A stretch of 64,000 bases of DNA from NCBI RefSeq assembly GCF_014673495.1, contig NZ_CP051006.1, positions 1,178,001 through 1,242,000 of the forward strand. Reading direction: 5' to 3'. The DNA is from Streptomyces griseofuscus (GTDB lineage: Bacteria; Actinomycetota; Actinomycetes; Streptomycetales; Streptomycetaceae). The notes under the pieces are model-generated. The model saw only the letters and a program-made list of their open reading frames with translations, did no database searches and was not told the DNA's origin. The translations under genes and the position numbers were made by a program. Positions 44,739 through 53,169 of this stretch are shown one piece after another (the stretch's first letter is position 1; the number at the start of each line of letters is the position of its first letter).

Positions 44739-45637
44739 GCCCCGCAGGACCGCAGGAACCTTCGTGTCCGCTCCGCGATCGGCAGCGGCTTGTCCGGCTC
44801 GCACGGATACATGTCCTGCTCCACGATGGCGAAGAGATCCACCCCCAGTTTCTGCGCCGCCGCCAGAACCGGACCCAACTCCGGTACGCCGTCCGGTGGT
44901 TCCTGGAAGACGCCGTGCGCCACGGCGGGCCCGAACGGCAGCCCCCGCGCGACGACCTCGGCGAGGACCGCGGGGTCGACCTGCTTGAGGTGCAGATAGC
45001 CGATGCGTTCGCCGTACGTCTCGATCAGCCTGACGCTGTCGCCGCCGCAGTAGGCGTAGTGACCGGTGTCCAGGCAGAGGCCGACCGAGCCGGAGTCGGT
45101 CGCGTCCAGGAAGCGTGCGACATGGGCCTCGGTGTCGATATGGGTGTCGGCGTGCGGGTGGACGACGATGTCGAGGCCGTACGTCTCCTTCACCCGGCGG
45201 CCCAGCCGCTCCATGCCCCGGGCGAGGTGGCCCCACTGCTCGGCGGTCAGCTCGGGCGGCTCCAGGATCTCGGCGGTCCTGTCGTCGCGCCAGAAGGACG
45301 GGATCACCACGAGGTGCCGGGCGCCCACCGCCTGGGTGAGCGCGGCGACCTGGGAGACATGGGCCCAGGTGTCGTCCCAGACGGCGGGGCCCCGGTGCAG
45401 CCCGGTGAAGACCGTGCCCGCGGAGACCTCGAGCCCGCGGCGGGCCACCTCCTCGGTGAGCCGCGCGGGGTCGGTGGGGAGGTAGCCGTAGGGGCCGAGT
45501 TCGATCCAGGCGTAGCCGGCTTCGGCGACCTCGTCCAGGAAGCGTTCCCAGGGCACCTGCCGAGGGTCGTCGGGGAACCAGACACCCCAGGAGTCGGGGG
45601 CGGAGCCGACCCGGATGCGGTCGAGGTCGTGCGGCAT
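44735..45637 (-). CDS. Sugar phosphate isomerase/epimerase, IolE-like
   Basis: A 300-residue TIM-barrel protein. VGSAPDSWGVWFPDDPRQVP at the start is close to the IolE (inosose dehydratase) opening, G-x-x-P-x-x-W. YAWIELGPYGYLPTDPARLT, VHPHADTHIDTEAHVARFL and LCLDTGHYAYCGGDSVRLI hold the His, Glu and Asp ligands for the metal. ITYLHLKQVDP-like text (IGYLHLKQVDP) and VEQDMYPCEPDKPLPIAERTRRFL complete the match. ATG 45637 lies two bases after the ATPase stop, so it is cotranscribed with the importer. It probably dehydrates or isomerises the keto product of the dehydrogenases. Confidence 0.85.
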   Translation of the reverse strand: MPHDLDRIRVGSAPDSWGVWFPDDPRQVPWERFLDEVAEAGYAWIELGPYGYLPTDPARLTEEVARRGLEVSAGTVFTGLHRGPAVWDDTWAHVSQVAALTQAVGARHLVVIPSFWRDDRTAEILEPPELTAEQWGHLARGMERLGRRVKETYGLDIVVHPHADTHIDTEAHVARFLDATDSGSVGLCLDTGHYAYCGGDSVRLIETYGERIGYLHLKQVDPAVLAEVVARGLPFGPAVAHGVFQEPPDGVPELGPVLAAAQKLGVDLFAIVEQDMYPCEPDKPLPIAERTRRFLRSCGA

Positions 45638-45639
45638 GA

Positions 45640-46536
45640 TCAGATGGTCCCTTCGGGGAAGGTGTCGTCCAGGTCCTCGGGCAACGCGTCGAGTTCCACG
45701 CCGCGTACCTGGGACAACTCGTGTTTGAGTGTGGCGAGTTCGGCACCGCCGGCCATGTGGTCGGTCAGTTGCTCCAGGGTGATGTCGCCGCGTGCGGCGG
45801 ACAGTTCCAGGGTGCCGAGGCGCAGCACGCTGAAGTGATCGCCGACCATGTAGGCGTGGTGCGGGTTGTGGGTGATGAACACGACGCCGAGGCCGCGTTC
45901 GCGGGCTGCGGCTATGTACTTGAGCACCACGCCGGACTGTTTCACGCCGAGCGCGGCGGTGGGTTCGTCCAGGATGAGGACGCGAGCGCCGAAGTGGACG
46001 GCGCGGGCGATGGCCACGCACTGGCGCTGGCCGCCGGAGAGGGTGCCGACGGGCTGTTCCAGGTCGTCCAAGGCGATGCCCATGCGGCGCAGTTCCCGGT
46101 CGGCGGTCTCCTTCATGCGGGCGATGTCCAGACGGCGCAGCGGCCAGGGGCCCCGGGTCAGCTCGGAGCCGAGGAAGAAGTTGCGCCACACCGGCATCAG
46201 CGGGACGGTCGCGAGGTCCTGGTAGACGGCGGCGATGCCCTGGTCCAGGGCGTCGCGCGGGGTGCCGAAGCGCACCGGGCGGCCGTCGACCAGGAAGTCG
46301 CCTTCGGTGTGCCGGTGCAGCCCGGAGATGATTTTGATGAGGGTGGACTTGCCCGCGCCGTTGTCACCGAGCACGCAGGTCACCCGGCCGGCCCGGACCG
46401 CGAGGTCGACGCCGTGCAGGGCGCGGACATTGCCGTACGACTTGCCCACCCGGCGCAGTTCGACCAGGGGGGTGTCCCGCGGGGCGGGGGTGTCGGGGAG
46501 GACGGCGCCGTGGGTGCCCGTTCCGTTGTCGTTCAT
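45640..46536 (-). CDS. Sugar ABC transporter ATPase, single-domain
   Basis: A 298-residue ATPase of the RbsA/XylG branch, but with one nucleotide-binding domain instead of the usual two (about 500 residues). Walker [19 protein letters not shown]-loop VYQDLATVP, signature [15 protein letters not shown], Walker [16 protein letters not shown] and H-loop [14 protein letters not shown] are all intact. Single-domain forms like FrcA (fructose importer) exist and act as homodimers. It lies between permease and isomerase genes. The tail of about 45 residues beyond the domain is acidic. Confidence 0.9.
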   Translation of the reverse strand: MNDNGTGTHGAVLPDTPAPRDTPLVELRRVGKSYGNVRALHGVDLAVRAGRVTCVLGDNGAGKSTLIKIISGLHRHTEGDFLVDGRPVRFGTPRDALDQGIAAVYQDLATVPLMPVWRNFFLGSELTRGPWPLRRLDIARMKETADRELRRMGIALDDLEQPVGTLSGGQRQCVAIARAVHFGARVLILDEPTAALGVKQSGVVLKYIAAARERGLGVVFITHNPHHAYMVGDHFSVLRLGTLELSAARGDITLEQLTDHMAGGAELATLKHELSQVRGVELDALPEDLDDTFPEGTI

Positions 46537-46539
46537 GGG

Positions 46540-47619
46540 TTACCTCCGGGTCGCCGTGCGCTGTACCCACAGATTGATCAGGACGGCGCCGAGCAGCATC
46601 ACGCCGAGGAACGCCTTGAACCAGTCGGGGTTCCAACCCGCGTACACGATGCCCTGGTTGACCATGCCGAACATGAAGGCGCCGAACAGGGGACCGATCG
46701 CGCTGCCGTAGCCGCCGGTGAGCAGACAGCCGCCGATGACGGCCGCGGCGATGTAGATCAGCTCATTGCCGACGCCCTCGCCGGACTGCACGGTGTTGAA
46801 GGAGAACAGGTTGTGCATGCCGACGAACCAGGCGCCGAGGCCGACCAGCATGAACAGGGTGATCTTGGTGAACCGTACCGGGACGCCGACCGCGCGGGCG
46901 CTGTCCTGGTCGCCGCCGACGGCGAAGACCCAGTTGCCGTACTTGGTGCGCAGCAGCACCCAGGTGGCGAGGGCGGCGAAGACCAGCCACCACACCACGG
47001 TGATCTTCACCTGGACGCCGCCGACGTCGAAGGAGGACGCGAAGATCTTCTTCGCCTGGCCGAAGCCGTCCATGTCGCTGACGTCGTCGGTGGCGACATT
47101 GCCGGTGACCAGTTTGGTGACGGCGAGGTTGACGCCCTGGAGGATGAGAAAGGTGCCGAGGGTGACCAGGAAGCTGGGCAGTCCGGTCCGCACCACCATC
47201 CAGCCGTTGAAGGCGCCGACGGCGAGCGAGACGACCAGGGCGGCGATCACACCGGTCCACACGTTCAGGGTCAGCTGGTAGCTGAGCATGCTCGCGGTGA
47301 GGGCCGAGGTGATGACGGCGACGCCGGAGGACAGGTCGAACTCGCCGCCGATCATCAGCAGGGCCACGGGCAGCGCCATGATGCCGATGGTGGAGGACTG
47401 GTAGAGGACGGTGGCCATCGAGCCGCCCTGGCGGACCGAGGGCGCGGCGATCAGGAAGAAGACCAGGACGGCGAGGGCGCCGAGGAAGACGCCCACCTCG
47501 GGGCGGGCCAGCAGCCGCAGCGCGGGCGGGCGCCGGGTCGTACGGCCGTCCCGCTCGCCGGTGCCGGTGCCGGGTCCGGGCGCCGGCGGGGTGCCGAGGG
47601 CCTGGCCGCCGCCGCTCAT
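46540..47619 (-). CDS. Sugar ABC transporter permease (BPD_transp_2)
   Basis: A 359-residue membrane protein with 8-10 helices. It has GIMALPVALLMIGGEFDLSS near residue 85, matching the RbsC motif G-x-EIDLSVG. GWMVVRTGLPSFLVTLGTFLILQGVNLA, and YAVGGD-like WVFAVGGDQDSARAVGV, match the second conserved block. Members import ribose, xylose, inositol or related solutes. The first 30 residues are Gly/Pro-rich. The start codon overlaps the stop of the binding-protein gene by one base (TGATG), typical of coupled translation. Confidence 0.9.
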   Translation of the reverse strand: MSGGGQALGTPPAPGPGTGTGERDGRTTRRPPALRLLARPEVGVFLGALAVLVFFLIAAPSVRQGGSMATVLYQSSTIGIMALPVALLMIGGEFDLSSGVAVITSALTASMLSYQLTLNVWTGVIAALVVSLAVGAFNGWMVVRTGLPSFLVTLGTFLILQGVNLAVTKLVTGNVATDDVSDMDGFGQAKKIFASSFDVGGVQVKITVVWWLVFAALATWVLLRTKYGNWVFAVGGDQDSARAVGVPVRFTKITLFMLVGLGAWFVGMHNLFSFNTVQSGEGVGNELIYIAAAVIGGCLLTGGYGSAIGPLFGAFMFGMVNQGIVYAGWNPDWFKAFLGVMLLGAVLINLWVQRTATRR

Positions 47620-48638
47620 CAGCGGGTCCCCTTCGCGGCGAACCCGGCCACCTTGCCGACGTTCGGCCTGTCGACGAAGGCCGGCCCGGTGAGTACCGGC
47701 GCGACCCCGCCGCCGCTGTAGTTCCCGTTGTACTTGTAGAGCCAGAGCGCGTCGACCGCCAGATAGCCCTGGAGGTAGGGCTGCTGGTCCACGGCGAACT
47801 CGATGCTGCCGTCGCGCACGGCCTTCACGAGGTCCTTGTTGAGGTCGAAGGTGGCCACCTTGGCCTTGCTACCCGCATCGCCCACCGACTGCACCGCGGT
47901 GGCGGCGAACGGAGCGCCGAGGGTGACGACGGTGTCGATCGAGGTGTCCTGCTTGAGCTTGGCCGTGACGGTCGCCCGTACGGAGGGCATGTCGGTGCCG
48001 TTGACGTACAGCGTCTCGGTGGTTCCCTTGAAGGTCTTTTTCAGTCCGTCGCAGCGCTGGGTGAGGCCGATGTTTCCCTGCTCGTGGACGACACAGACGA
48101 CCTTTTTGGCGCCGGTCGTGTTCAGCTTGTCGCCGAATGCCTCGCCCGCCACGCTCTCGTCCTGTCCGAAGAACTCCAGCAGACCGAGCCGCTTCCAGTC
48201 GGCCAGCCCGGAGTTCAGGCCCACCACCGGGATGTCCGCCCGCTCCGCCTTGCCGAGCACGCTCTTGAGGGCGTCCGGCTTGGCCAGGGTGACCGCGATG
48301 CCGTCGACCTTCTGGTCGACCGCGTTCTGCACCAGGTTCGCCTGGTTTCCCGCGTTCGGGTCGGCGGAGTAGACGAGTTTGATGTTGTCCTTGGCCGCGG
48401 CCGCCTCCGCGCCCTTGCGGACGGTGTCCCAGAAGGTGTCGCCGGGCGCCTGGTGCGTGACCAGGGCGACCGTCATCCGGGGGGTGTCCGCCTTGCCCGC
48501 GGCGGCGTTCGCCTCGGCCTGTTCGGCCTTCTTGCCGCCATGGCCGCTGGAGCAGCCCGTGAGGGCGAGCGCCGCGGCGGCGGCCATGGCCACCAGCGGT
48601 ACCGACGTGCGCGAGCCCGAGCGAGAAGAGCGATCCAT
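47619..48638 (-). CDS. Sugar ABC transporter substrate-binding lipoprotein
   Basis: A 339-residue binding protein. The signal peptide ends with lipobox LALTGC (Cys about residue 29). The mature domain is of the ribose/inositol type (Peripla_BP_4): MTVALVTHQAPGDTFWDTVRKGAEAAA, SADPNAGNQANLVQNAVDQKVDGIAVTLA, VVGLNSGL, and YLQGYLAVDALWLYKYNG near the end. First gene of a four-gene operon (binding protein, permease, ATPase, IolE-like isomerase). A strong promoter and an operator-like motif lie upstream at 48695-48741. Together with the two dehydrogenases, a cyclitol or rare sugar cargo is most likely. Confidence 0.9.
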   Translation of the reverse strand: MDRSSRSGSRTSVPLVAMAAAAALALTGCSSGHGGKKAEQAEANAAAGKADTPRMTVALVTHQAPGDTFWDTVRKGAEAAAAKDNIKLVYSADPNAGNQANLVQNAVDQKVDGIAVTLAKPDALKSVLGKAERADIPVVGLNSGLADWKRLGLLEFFGQDESVAGEAFGDKLNTTGAKKVVCVVHEQGNIGLTQRCDGLKKTFKGTTETLYVNGTDMPSVRATVTAKLKQDTSIDTVVTLGAPFAATAVQSVGDAGSKAKVATFDLNKDLVKAVRDGSIEFAVDQQPYLQGYLAVDALWLYKYNGNYSGGGVAPVLTGPAFVDRPNVGKVAGFAAKGTR

Positions 48639-48694
48639 CGTTCTTGCACCTCACTGTGCGTGCGACGGGAAGGGCGCTGTTGCGTCGGGACGCG

Positions 48695-48723
48695 ATACAA
48701 GTCCCCGCCGGAGCCACTGTCAA
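48695..48723 (-). promoter_or_regulatory. Promoter of the sugar importer operon
   Basis: Minus strand TTGACA (48718-48723), 17 bases, then TTGTAT (48695-48700). It is the best sigma-70-like promoter in the window and is 57 bases before the binding-protein start. Confidence 0.7.
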
Positions 48724-48725
48724 TA

Positions 48726-48741
48726 CTTTGTCCAGACATGG
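48726..48741 (-). promoter_or_regulatory. Operator-like motif before the sugar importer
   Basis: On the minus strand CCATGTCTGGACAAAG, which contains TGTC-N2-GACA. It ends two bases before the -35 box of the importer promoter and is 15/16 identical to 41685-41700. Confidence 0.65.
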
Positions 48742-48894
48742 CTCCAGGCTGTCAGGTCCGGGCTTTACGTGTACGCCACCTCCGAATTATCCGACCTCAA
48801 AGCCCGCTTATATGACTTATAAATTCACTCTCTTCACTACCCGGTTGCACCCCGGGGTGGTGAAGGGGGCGCATATTTCCTATCCCTCATGAGA

Positions 48895-48925
48895 TCCGGC
48901 CAGAGGTGGATCATAATTGGCCGGA
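48895..48925. promoter_or_regulatory. Inverted repeat upstream of the P450 gene
   Basis: TCCGGCCA and TGGCCGGA are perfect 8-base arms separated by 15 bases, about 72 bases before the P450 start. It may be an operator for the biosynthetic operon; no regulator gene is next to it. Confidence 0.4.
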
Positions 48926-48996
48926 GAATTCATCGACATGGCAGTCGGACCAGCTGAGGGACATACTGGCGACGTGCCACTCCGCTCCCGGACCGG

Positions 48997-50238
48997 ATGG
49001 CCGGAAAGGCCACAACGGTGGATTCGGAAACGCTGCTTTCGTCGATGTTCACGGCCGAGGGGAAGGAAGACCCCTATCCGGCCCTGGCCGAACTGCGCCG
49101 TATCGCCCCCGTCTATTACCACGAGAAGCTCGACACGTACTTCCTGACCCGGTTCGCCGACTGCCAGCAGGTGCTGAGCGACCCGTCCTGCCTCACTCCC
49201 GATCTCACCTGGTGCGAAACGGAGTTGCCCGACTGGCGGGAACATCCGGCCGCCGTGTTCTTCTATTCCTCGCTGCTGCGCGCCAACGGCACCGACCATG
49301 TACGGCTGCGACGGCTGGTGGCCGACCGGTTCAGCGCCCGCCGGATCGCCGTCCTCACGGAACGCATCGAGACCACCACCACGGCCCTCCTCGACCGCTT
49401 CGCCGACGCCACCCGTGACGGCGGCGCCGCCGACTTCCAGGAACTGGTCGGCTACCCGCTGCCGGTGGCCGTCGTGGGCGATCTGATCGGGGTCCCGCAC
49501 ACGGACCAGGACCGCTTCCACCACTACGGGCAGGACGCCAGCCGGCTGCTTGAGCCGGTGCGCACGGACGAGGACTGGAAGCGCGCCGACGAGGCCGTGA
49601 CCACCCTGCGCGGGTACTTCGCCCAACTGGTCGCCCTGCGCCGACGCAGGCCCGCCGACGACCTGGTCTCCGCGCTGCTCGCGGTGCGCGAGGCCGACGA
49701 CGGCAGGCTCGCCGAGAGCGAGCTCCTGGACATGCTGCTGCTGGTGTTCGTGGCCGGCTTCGAGACGACCACCAGCCTGCTCGGCCTGACCGTACACGCC
49801 CTGCTCAGTCATCCCGACCAGCTGGCGCTGCTGCGCGAGGACCCCGCCCTGGTGCCCAACGGCGTGGAGGAGTCCCTGCGTTGGGACACCCCGGTGCGGA
49901 TGACGGAGCGGATCGCCACCCGTCCGCTGACCGTGGGCGGCGTCGCGATCCCCCAGGGCGGCAACATCACCACCGTGCTCGCCGCCGCGGGCCGCGACCC
50001 CGCCCGGCATCCGGACCCCGACGCCTTCGATGTGCTGCGGCCCGACATCCGGGTGCTCAGCTTCAGCGCGGGTGCCCACTACTGCCTGGGCGCCGCCCTG
50101 GCCCGCCTCGAAGGCGCCGCCGTGGTACGGCAGTTGCTGGCGCGCTTCCCCGGACTGGCCCACGCCCGCCGCCCGGTGCGCCGGGACAGCATCAGCCTGC
50201 GCGCCTTCACCCGGCTGCCCCTTGTCACCTCGGGCTGA
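48997..50238 (+). CDS. Cytochrome P450
   Basis: A 413-residue soluble bacterial P450. The I-helix is LLLVFVAGFETTTSLLGLTVHAL, the K-helix VEESLRWDTPVRM (ExxR), and the haem loop FSAGAHYCLGAALARLEGA, with Cys363 as iron ligand. ATG 48997 is the first start; GTG 49018 has a better site (GGAAAGG) and is an alternative. No ferredoxin gene is next to it. It opens the operon and shares direction and close spacing with the acyl-CoA dehydrogenase gene (40 bases). The CYP107/CYP105-like text suggests hydroxylation or desaturation of the acyl product. Substrate unknown. Confidence 0.9.
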   Translation: MAGKATTVDSETLLSSMFTAEGKEDPYPALAELRRIAPVYYHEKLDTYFLTRFADCQQVLSDPSCLTPDLTWCETELPDWREHPAAVFFYSSLLRANGTDHVRLRRLVADRFSARRIAVLTERIETTTTALLDRFADATRDGGAADFQELVGYPLPVAVVGDLIGVPHTDQDRFHHYGQDASRLLEPVRTDEDWKRADEAVTTLRGYFAQLVALRRRRPADDLVSALLAVREADDGRLAESELLDMLLLVFVAGFETTTSLLGLTVHALLSHPDQLALLREDPALVPNGVEESLRWDTPVRMTERIATRPLTVGGVAIPQGGNITTVLAAAGRDPARHPDPDAFDVLRPDIRVLSFSAGAHYCLGAALARLEGAAVVRQLLARFPGLAHARRPVRRDSISLRAFTRLPLVTSG

Positions 50239-50278
50239 GCGGCCCCCGCTCGGAACCCGGCCCACAGAAGGGACGTCC

Positions 50279-51409
50279 GTGAACTTCCTGCACACCGAAC
50301 GCGCCGTGCTCGACCGGCTGCTCCCGGGCCTGGACAGCGCGCTCGCCGCGCATCCGCTGGCCGATCTGGAGCGCGCGCCGAGCCCCGCGATCGAGGCGTT
50401 CCGCGCGGCGGGCGGCCCGGGGCTGCTGGTGCCCGCCGAGCACTCCGGCGCCGGGGCCACCGTGCTCCAGGCGGTCCGGGCACAGCGGGCCGTCGGCGCC
50501 CGCTGCCCGTCCCTCGCGGTCGCCACCACCATGCACCACTTCTCGGTCGCGGGACTGGTGGAGACCGCCAGGGGTGGCACTGGCATGGAGGGCCTGCTGC
50601 TGAGCGCGGTCGCCGGTGAACGGCTGCTGCTGGCCTCCGGGTTCGCCGAGGGCAACACCGGACAGAACATCCTGCGCCCCGGCATCCGGGCCGAACTCCG
50701 GGACGGACGGGTGGTGTTGAACGGCAGCAAGAAGCCGTGCAGCCTGTCCCGTTCGATGGACCTGCTCACCGCCTCCGTCACGCTCACCGGCGCGGACGGG
50801 GTGGCACGCCTCGCGGTGGCGGTCGTACCGGCGAAGACCCCGGGGCTCACCGTGCGGCCGTTCTGGAACAGCCCGGTGCTGGCCGGGGCCGAGAGCGACG
50901 AGGTGCTGCTCACCGAGGTGGAGCTCGACCCGCAGATGGTCGTCAGCACCGAGGTCACGGCCGACGCGGTGCCCGACTCACTGAATGTCGCGGGCTTCCT
51001 CTGGTTCGAACTCCTGCTGACCGCAGGCTACTTGGGGGTGATCAGCGGCCTGGTCGAACGGGTGCTGACCAAACCGGGGGGCTTCAGCGGCGATCTGACA
51101 CCGCTCCTGGTCGATGTCGAGGCCGCGATGCTCGCCGTGGAGGCCGTGGCCATGGCCATGGAGAGCGAGGCATGGGACGACACGCTGCTGGTGCGGGCGC
51201 TGCACGCCCGGTACGCGGCGCAGGACGCCATCGCCCGCACCGCACCCCGCTGTCTGTCCGCGCTCGGCGGGATGGCGTTCATCGGCTCGCCCGACGGCAC
51301 CTATCTGGCCTCGGCCGCGTCCGGGCTCACCTTCCATCCGCCCTCGCGCCCCCGCATGGCCGAGCCGCTGCGGGAGCATCTCGGCGGCGCCCGGCTGCGC
51401 ATCGGCTGA
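50279..51409 (+). CDS. Acyl-CoA/acyl-ACP dehydrogenase-like flavoprotein
   Basis: A 376-residue protein of the acyl-CoA dehydrogenase fold: FRAAGGPGLLVPAEHSGAGA in the N-domain, LASGFAEGNTGQNILRPGIR and LNGSKKPCSLSRSMDLLT in the middle beta-domain, and a helical C-domain with YLGVISGLVERVLTKPGG and RHLSALGGMAFIGSP-like text (RCLSALGGMAFIGSP). The usual catalytic Glu and the RT-x-GG-x-G order are not obvious, so it may be a dehydrogenase acting on an ACP-bound chain or a flavin monooxygenase of this fold. GTG 50279 has GAAGGGA upstream. It resembles enzymes in secondary metabolism more than beta-oxidation. Confidence 0.75.
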   Translation: MNFLHTERAVLDRLLPGLDSALAAHPLADLERAPSPAIEAFRAAGGPGLLVPAEHSGAGATVLQAVRAQRAVGARCPSLAVATTMHHFSVAGLVETARGGTGMEGLLLSAVAGERLLLASGFAEGNTGQNILRPGIRAELRDGRVVLNGSKKPCSLSRSMDLLTASVTLTGADGVARLAVAVVPAKTPGLTVRPFWNSPVLAGAESDEVLLTEVELDPQMVVSTEVTADAVPDSLNVAGFLWFELLLTAGYLGVISGLVERVLTKPGGFSGDLTPLLVDVEAAMLAVEAVAMAMESEAWDDTLLVRALHARYAAQDAIARTAPRCLSALGGMAFIGSPDGTYLASAASGLTFHPPSRPRMAEPLREHLGGARLRIG

Positions 51410-51464
51410 ACGGCGCGGTGCGCACCGGTTCCGGCCGTCGATCCCACCCGCCGAGGAGGCACCC

Positions 51465-52715
51465 ATGAGGCGAGAGCGCGGCGCGGCACCGCGGCCCGGC
51501 GAACCGCCGCCCGCGCGGCAGCGCTACCGGGTCGAGATCGCGGACACCGTCGACGCCGTGCCGTCGGAGGTCTGGCGGGAGCTGGCCCCGGCGGACGACC
51601 CGCTGTGGTCCCAGGGGGTGTTCGCGGCGATGGAACGCGGCCGCCTCGGCCCCGAGGGCTACCGCTATCTGCTGCTGCGCCAGGGCGACGAGACGGTGGC
51701 CGTGCTGCCGCTGTGCCTCTTTCCCGGGCTGCGCCTGGACGACGTGGTGGGTCCGCGTGAACGCCGGCTGCTGCGCCCGCTGCGCGCCGTGTGTCCCGGG
51801 CTGCTGCGCGTGCCCATGCTGTTCTGCGGCCATCTGCTGGGCCAGGGCCATGTCGCGGCGGCGCGGCCGCTGCCACCGGAGGCCGTACGACTGCTCGTGT
51901 CGGCGGCCGGGGACGTGGCCGACTGGTCCGGGCTCGGGACCGTGGTGTTCAAGGACTTCGGCGACGCGGAACTCGCGCTCCTGCGACAGGAGTTGGAGCG
52001 CGCCGGGTACTTCGTCACCCGCAGCCTGCCGGACACCGAACTGCGGCTCGGCTACGACTCGTTCGAGGAGTACGTCCGTGCGCTGCCCGCCAAGCCGCGG
52101 CGCAACGCCCGGAGCAAGCTGCGCAAGTTCGCGGACTGGCCGGGTGCCCGTGTCGAGATCGTCGAGGACTTCGCACCCCTGCTGCCCGACGTACTCGCCC
52201 TGTACGAACAGGTGATGGAGCGCGCGGACCAGACACTGGACCGCCTGGACGCGTCCTTCCTCACCGCCCTGGCGGACTCCGCCGAGCCCCGGCGGGCGCT
52301 GGTCGCCGTGTTCGAGGACGACCGGCTGGTGGCGTTCCTGCTGTGCCTGTTCCGGGGCACCGGCGCGACCGGCGCGCGGATCGGCCTCGACTACCGCATC
52401 GCCCACGAGGCACGGCTCTACCACGCCGTGCACTACGCGGCGATCCGGCTGGCCATCGAGTCGGGCTGCACCCATATCCGGTTCGCGCAGACCGCGTACA
52501 CACCGAAGGTGGAGCTGGGCTGCGGCCTGGTCCCGCAGTCCTACGCCCTCACCCACCGACGCCCGCTCCCCCGCGCCCTGTTGCGCGCCCTGCTGCCGCG
52601 CGCCCTGGACGCGGCCCTGGCCGAGGCACTCGGCGCGCACGCCGATCTGCTTCCCGCGTCCGCCGCCGCTCCGCCGTCCGCGCCCGAGAAGAGGACTTCG
52701 CATGCCCCGAGTTGA
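51465..52715 (+). CDS. FemAB/GNAT-like N-acyltransferase
   Basis: A 416-residue protein of the peptidogalycan/DUF482-type GNAT group. A first half-domain holds DPLWSQGVFAAMERGRLGPEGYRYLLLRQGDETVAVLPLCLF. The second half holds SFEEYVRALPAKPRRNARSKLRK, the RRN-R-K stretch common in FemAB-like enzymes, followed by FLTALADSAEPRRALVAVFEDDRLVAFLLCLF and the closing HYAAIRLAIESGCTHIRFAQTAYTPKVELGC. The last phrase is typical of bacterial proteins that N-acylate amines, among them the bacterial ceramide synthase group. ATG 51465 follows GAGGAGG by five bases. Here the amine would come from the aminotransferase in the same operon. Confidence 0.7.
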   Translation: MRRERGAAPRPGEPPPARQRYRVEIADTVDAVPSEVWRELAPADDPLWSQGVFAAMERGRLGPEGYRYLLLRQGDETVAVLPLCLFPGLRLDDVVGPRERRLLRPLRAVCPGLLRVPMLFCGHLLGQGHVAAARPLPPEAVRLLVSAAGDVADWSGLGTVVFKDFGDAELALLRQELERAGYFVTRSLPDTELRLGYDSFEEYVRALPAKPRRNARSKLRKFADWPGARVEIVEDFAPLLPDVLALYEQVMERADQTLDRLDASFLTALADSAEPRRALVAVFEDDRLVAFLLCLFRGTGATGARIGLDYRIAHEARLYHAVHYAAIRLAIESGCTHIRFAQTAYTPKVELGCGLVPQSYALTHRRPLPRALLRALLPRALDAALAEALGAHADLLPASAAAPPSAPEKRTSHAPS

Positions 52716-53169
52716 CGTGGAACTGCGCATCGCCGCCTCGCCCGATCAGGCCTGGGCCGCCGTGGCCGACGTCGAGTCCTATCCGGGCTGCATGGACAAC
52801 GTGGAATCGGTGACGGTGATCGAACGGGGCGACGGCCGGCGCCGTACGACGGCGTGGTCGGTCCGGCTCAAGGGATCGGTCCTGCGCTGGACCGAGGCGG
52901 AGGTGCTCGATCCCGAAGCGCGGCGCTTCGACTTCCGTCAAGTCACCGGTGACCTGGGGGACTTCTCGGGCCACTGGGCCGTGACCCCGAACGGCGCCGC
53001 GCACAGCACGGTGTCCCTGCACGTCGACTTCGACATCGGCATCCCGCTGCTGGCCGAGATGCTCAACCCGGTCGCCTCCGACGCGCTGCGGGAGAACGCC
53101 GCGCAGATGCTGCGGGCACTGGAGCGGCGGCTGGTGGCCGCGGACACGGACGCGGGGGTACGGCGGTGA
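52702..53169 (+). CDS. SRPBCC (START-like) family protein
   Basis: A 155-residue helix-grip protein. RVDVELRIAASPDQAWAAVADVESYPGCMDNVESVTVIERGD is the classic opening of polyketide cyclase/COQ10-like proteins, with the DVESYP motif. The interior SVRLKGSVLRWTEAEVLDP and SGHWAVTPNG follow. Such proteins bind hydrophobic ligands and may cyclise or simply carry them. It overlaps the acyltransferase end by 14 bases and the aminotransferase start by 4, so it is tightly coupled. With no ketoreductase or aromatase nearby, a lipid-binding role is more likely than ring closure. Confidence 0.8.
   Translation: MPRVDVELRIAASPDQAWAAVADVESYPGCMDNVESVTVIERGDGRRRTTAWSVRLKGSVLRWTEAEVLDPEARRFDFRQVTGDLGDFSGHWAVTPNGAAHSTVSLHVDFDIGIPLLAEMLNPVASDALRENAAQMLRALERRLVAADTDAGVRR

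Larger units (their letters stand above)
48639..48996. other. Divergent control region between sugar importer and biosynthetic operon
   Basis: No gene fits in these 358 bases. The left part has the importer promoter and operator motif. The central part (about 48770-48840) is the most AT-rich DNA nearby, with TTATATGACTTATAAATTC. The right part has the inverted repeat at 48895-48925. The P450 operon promoter is probably in the AT-rich centre. Confidence 0.5.
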
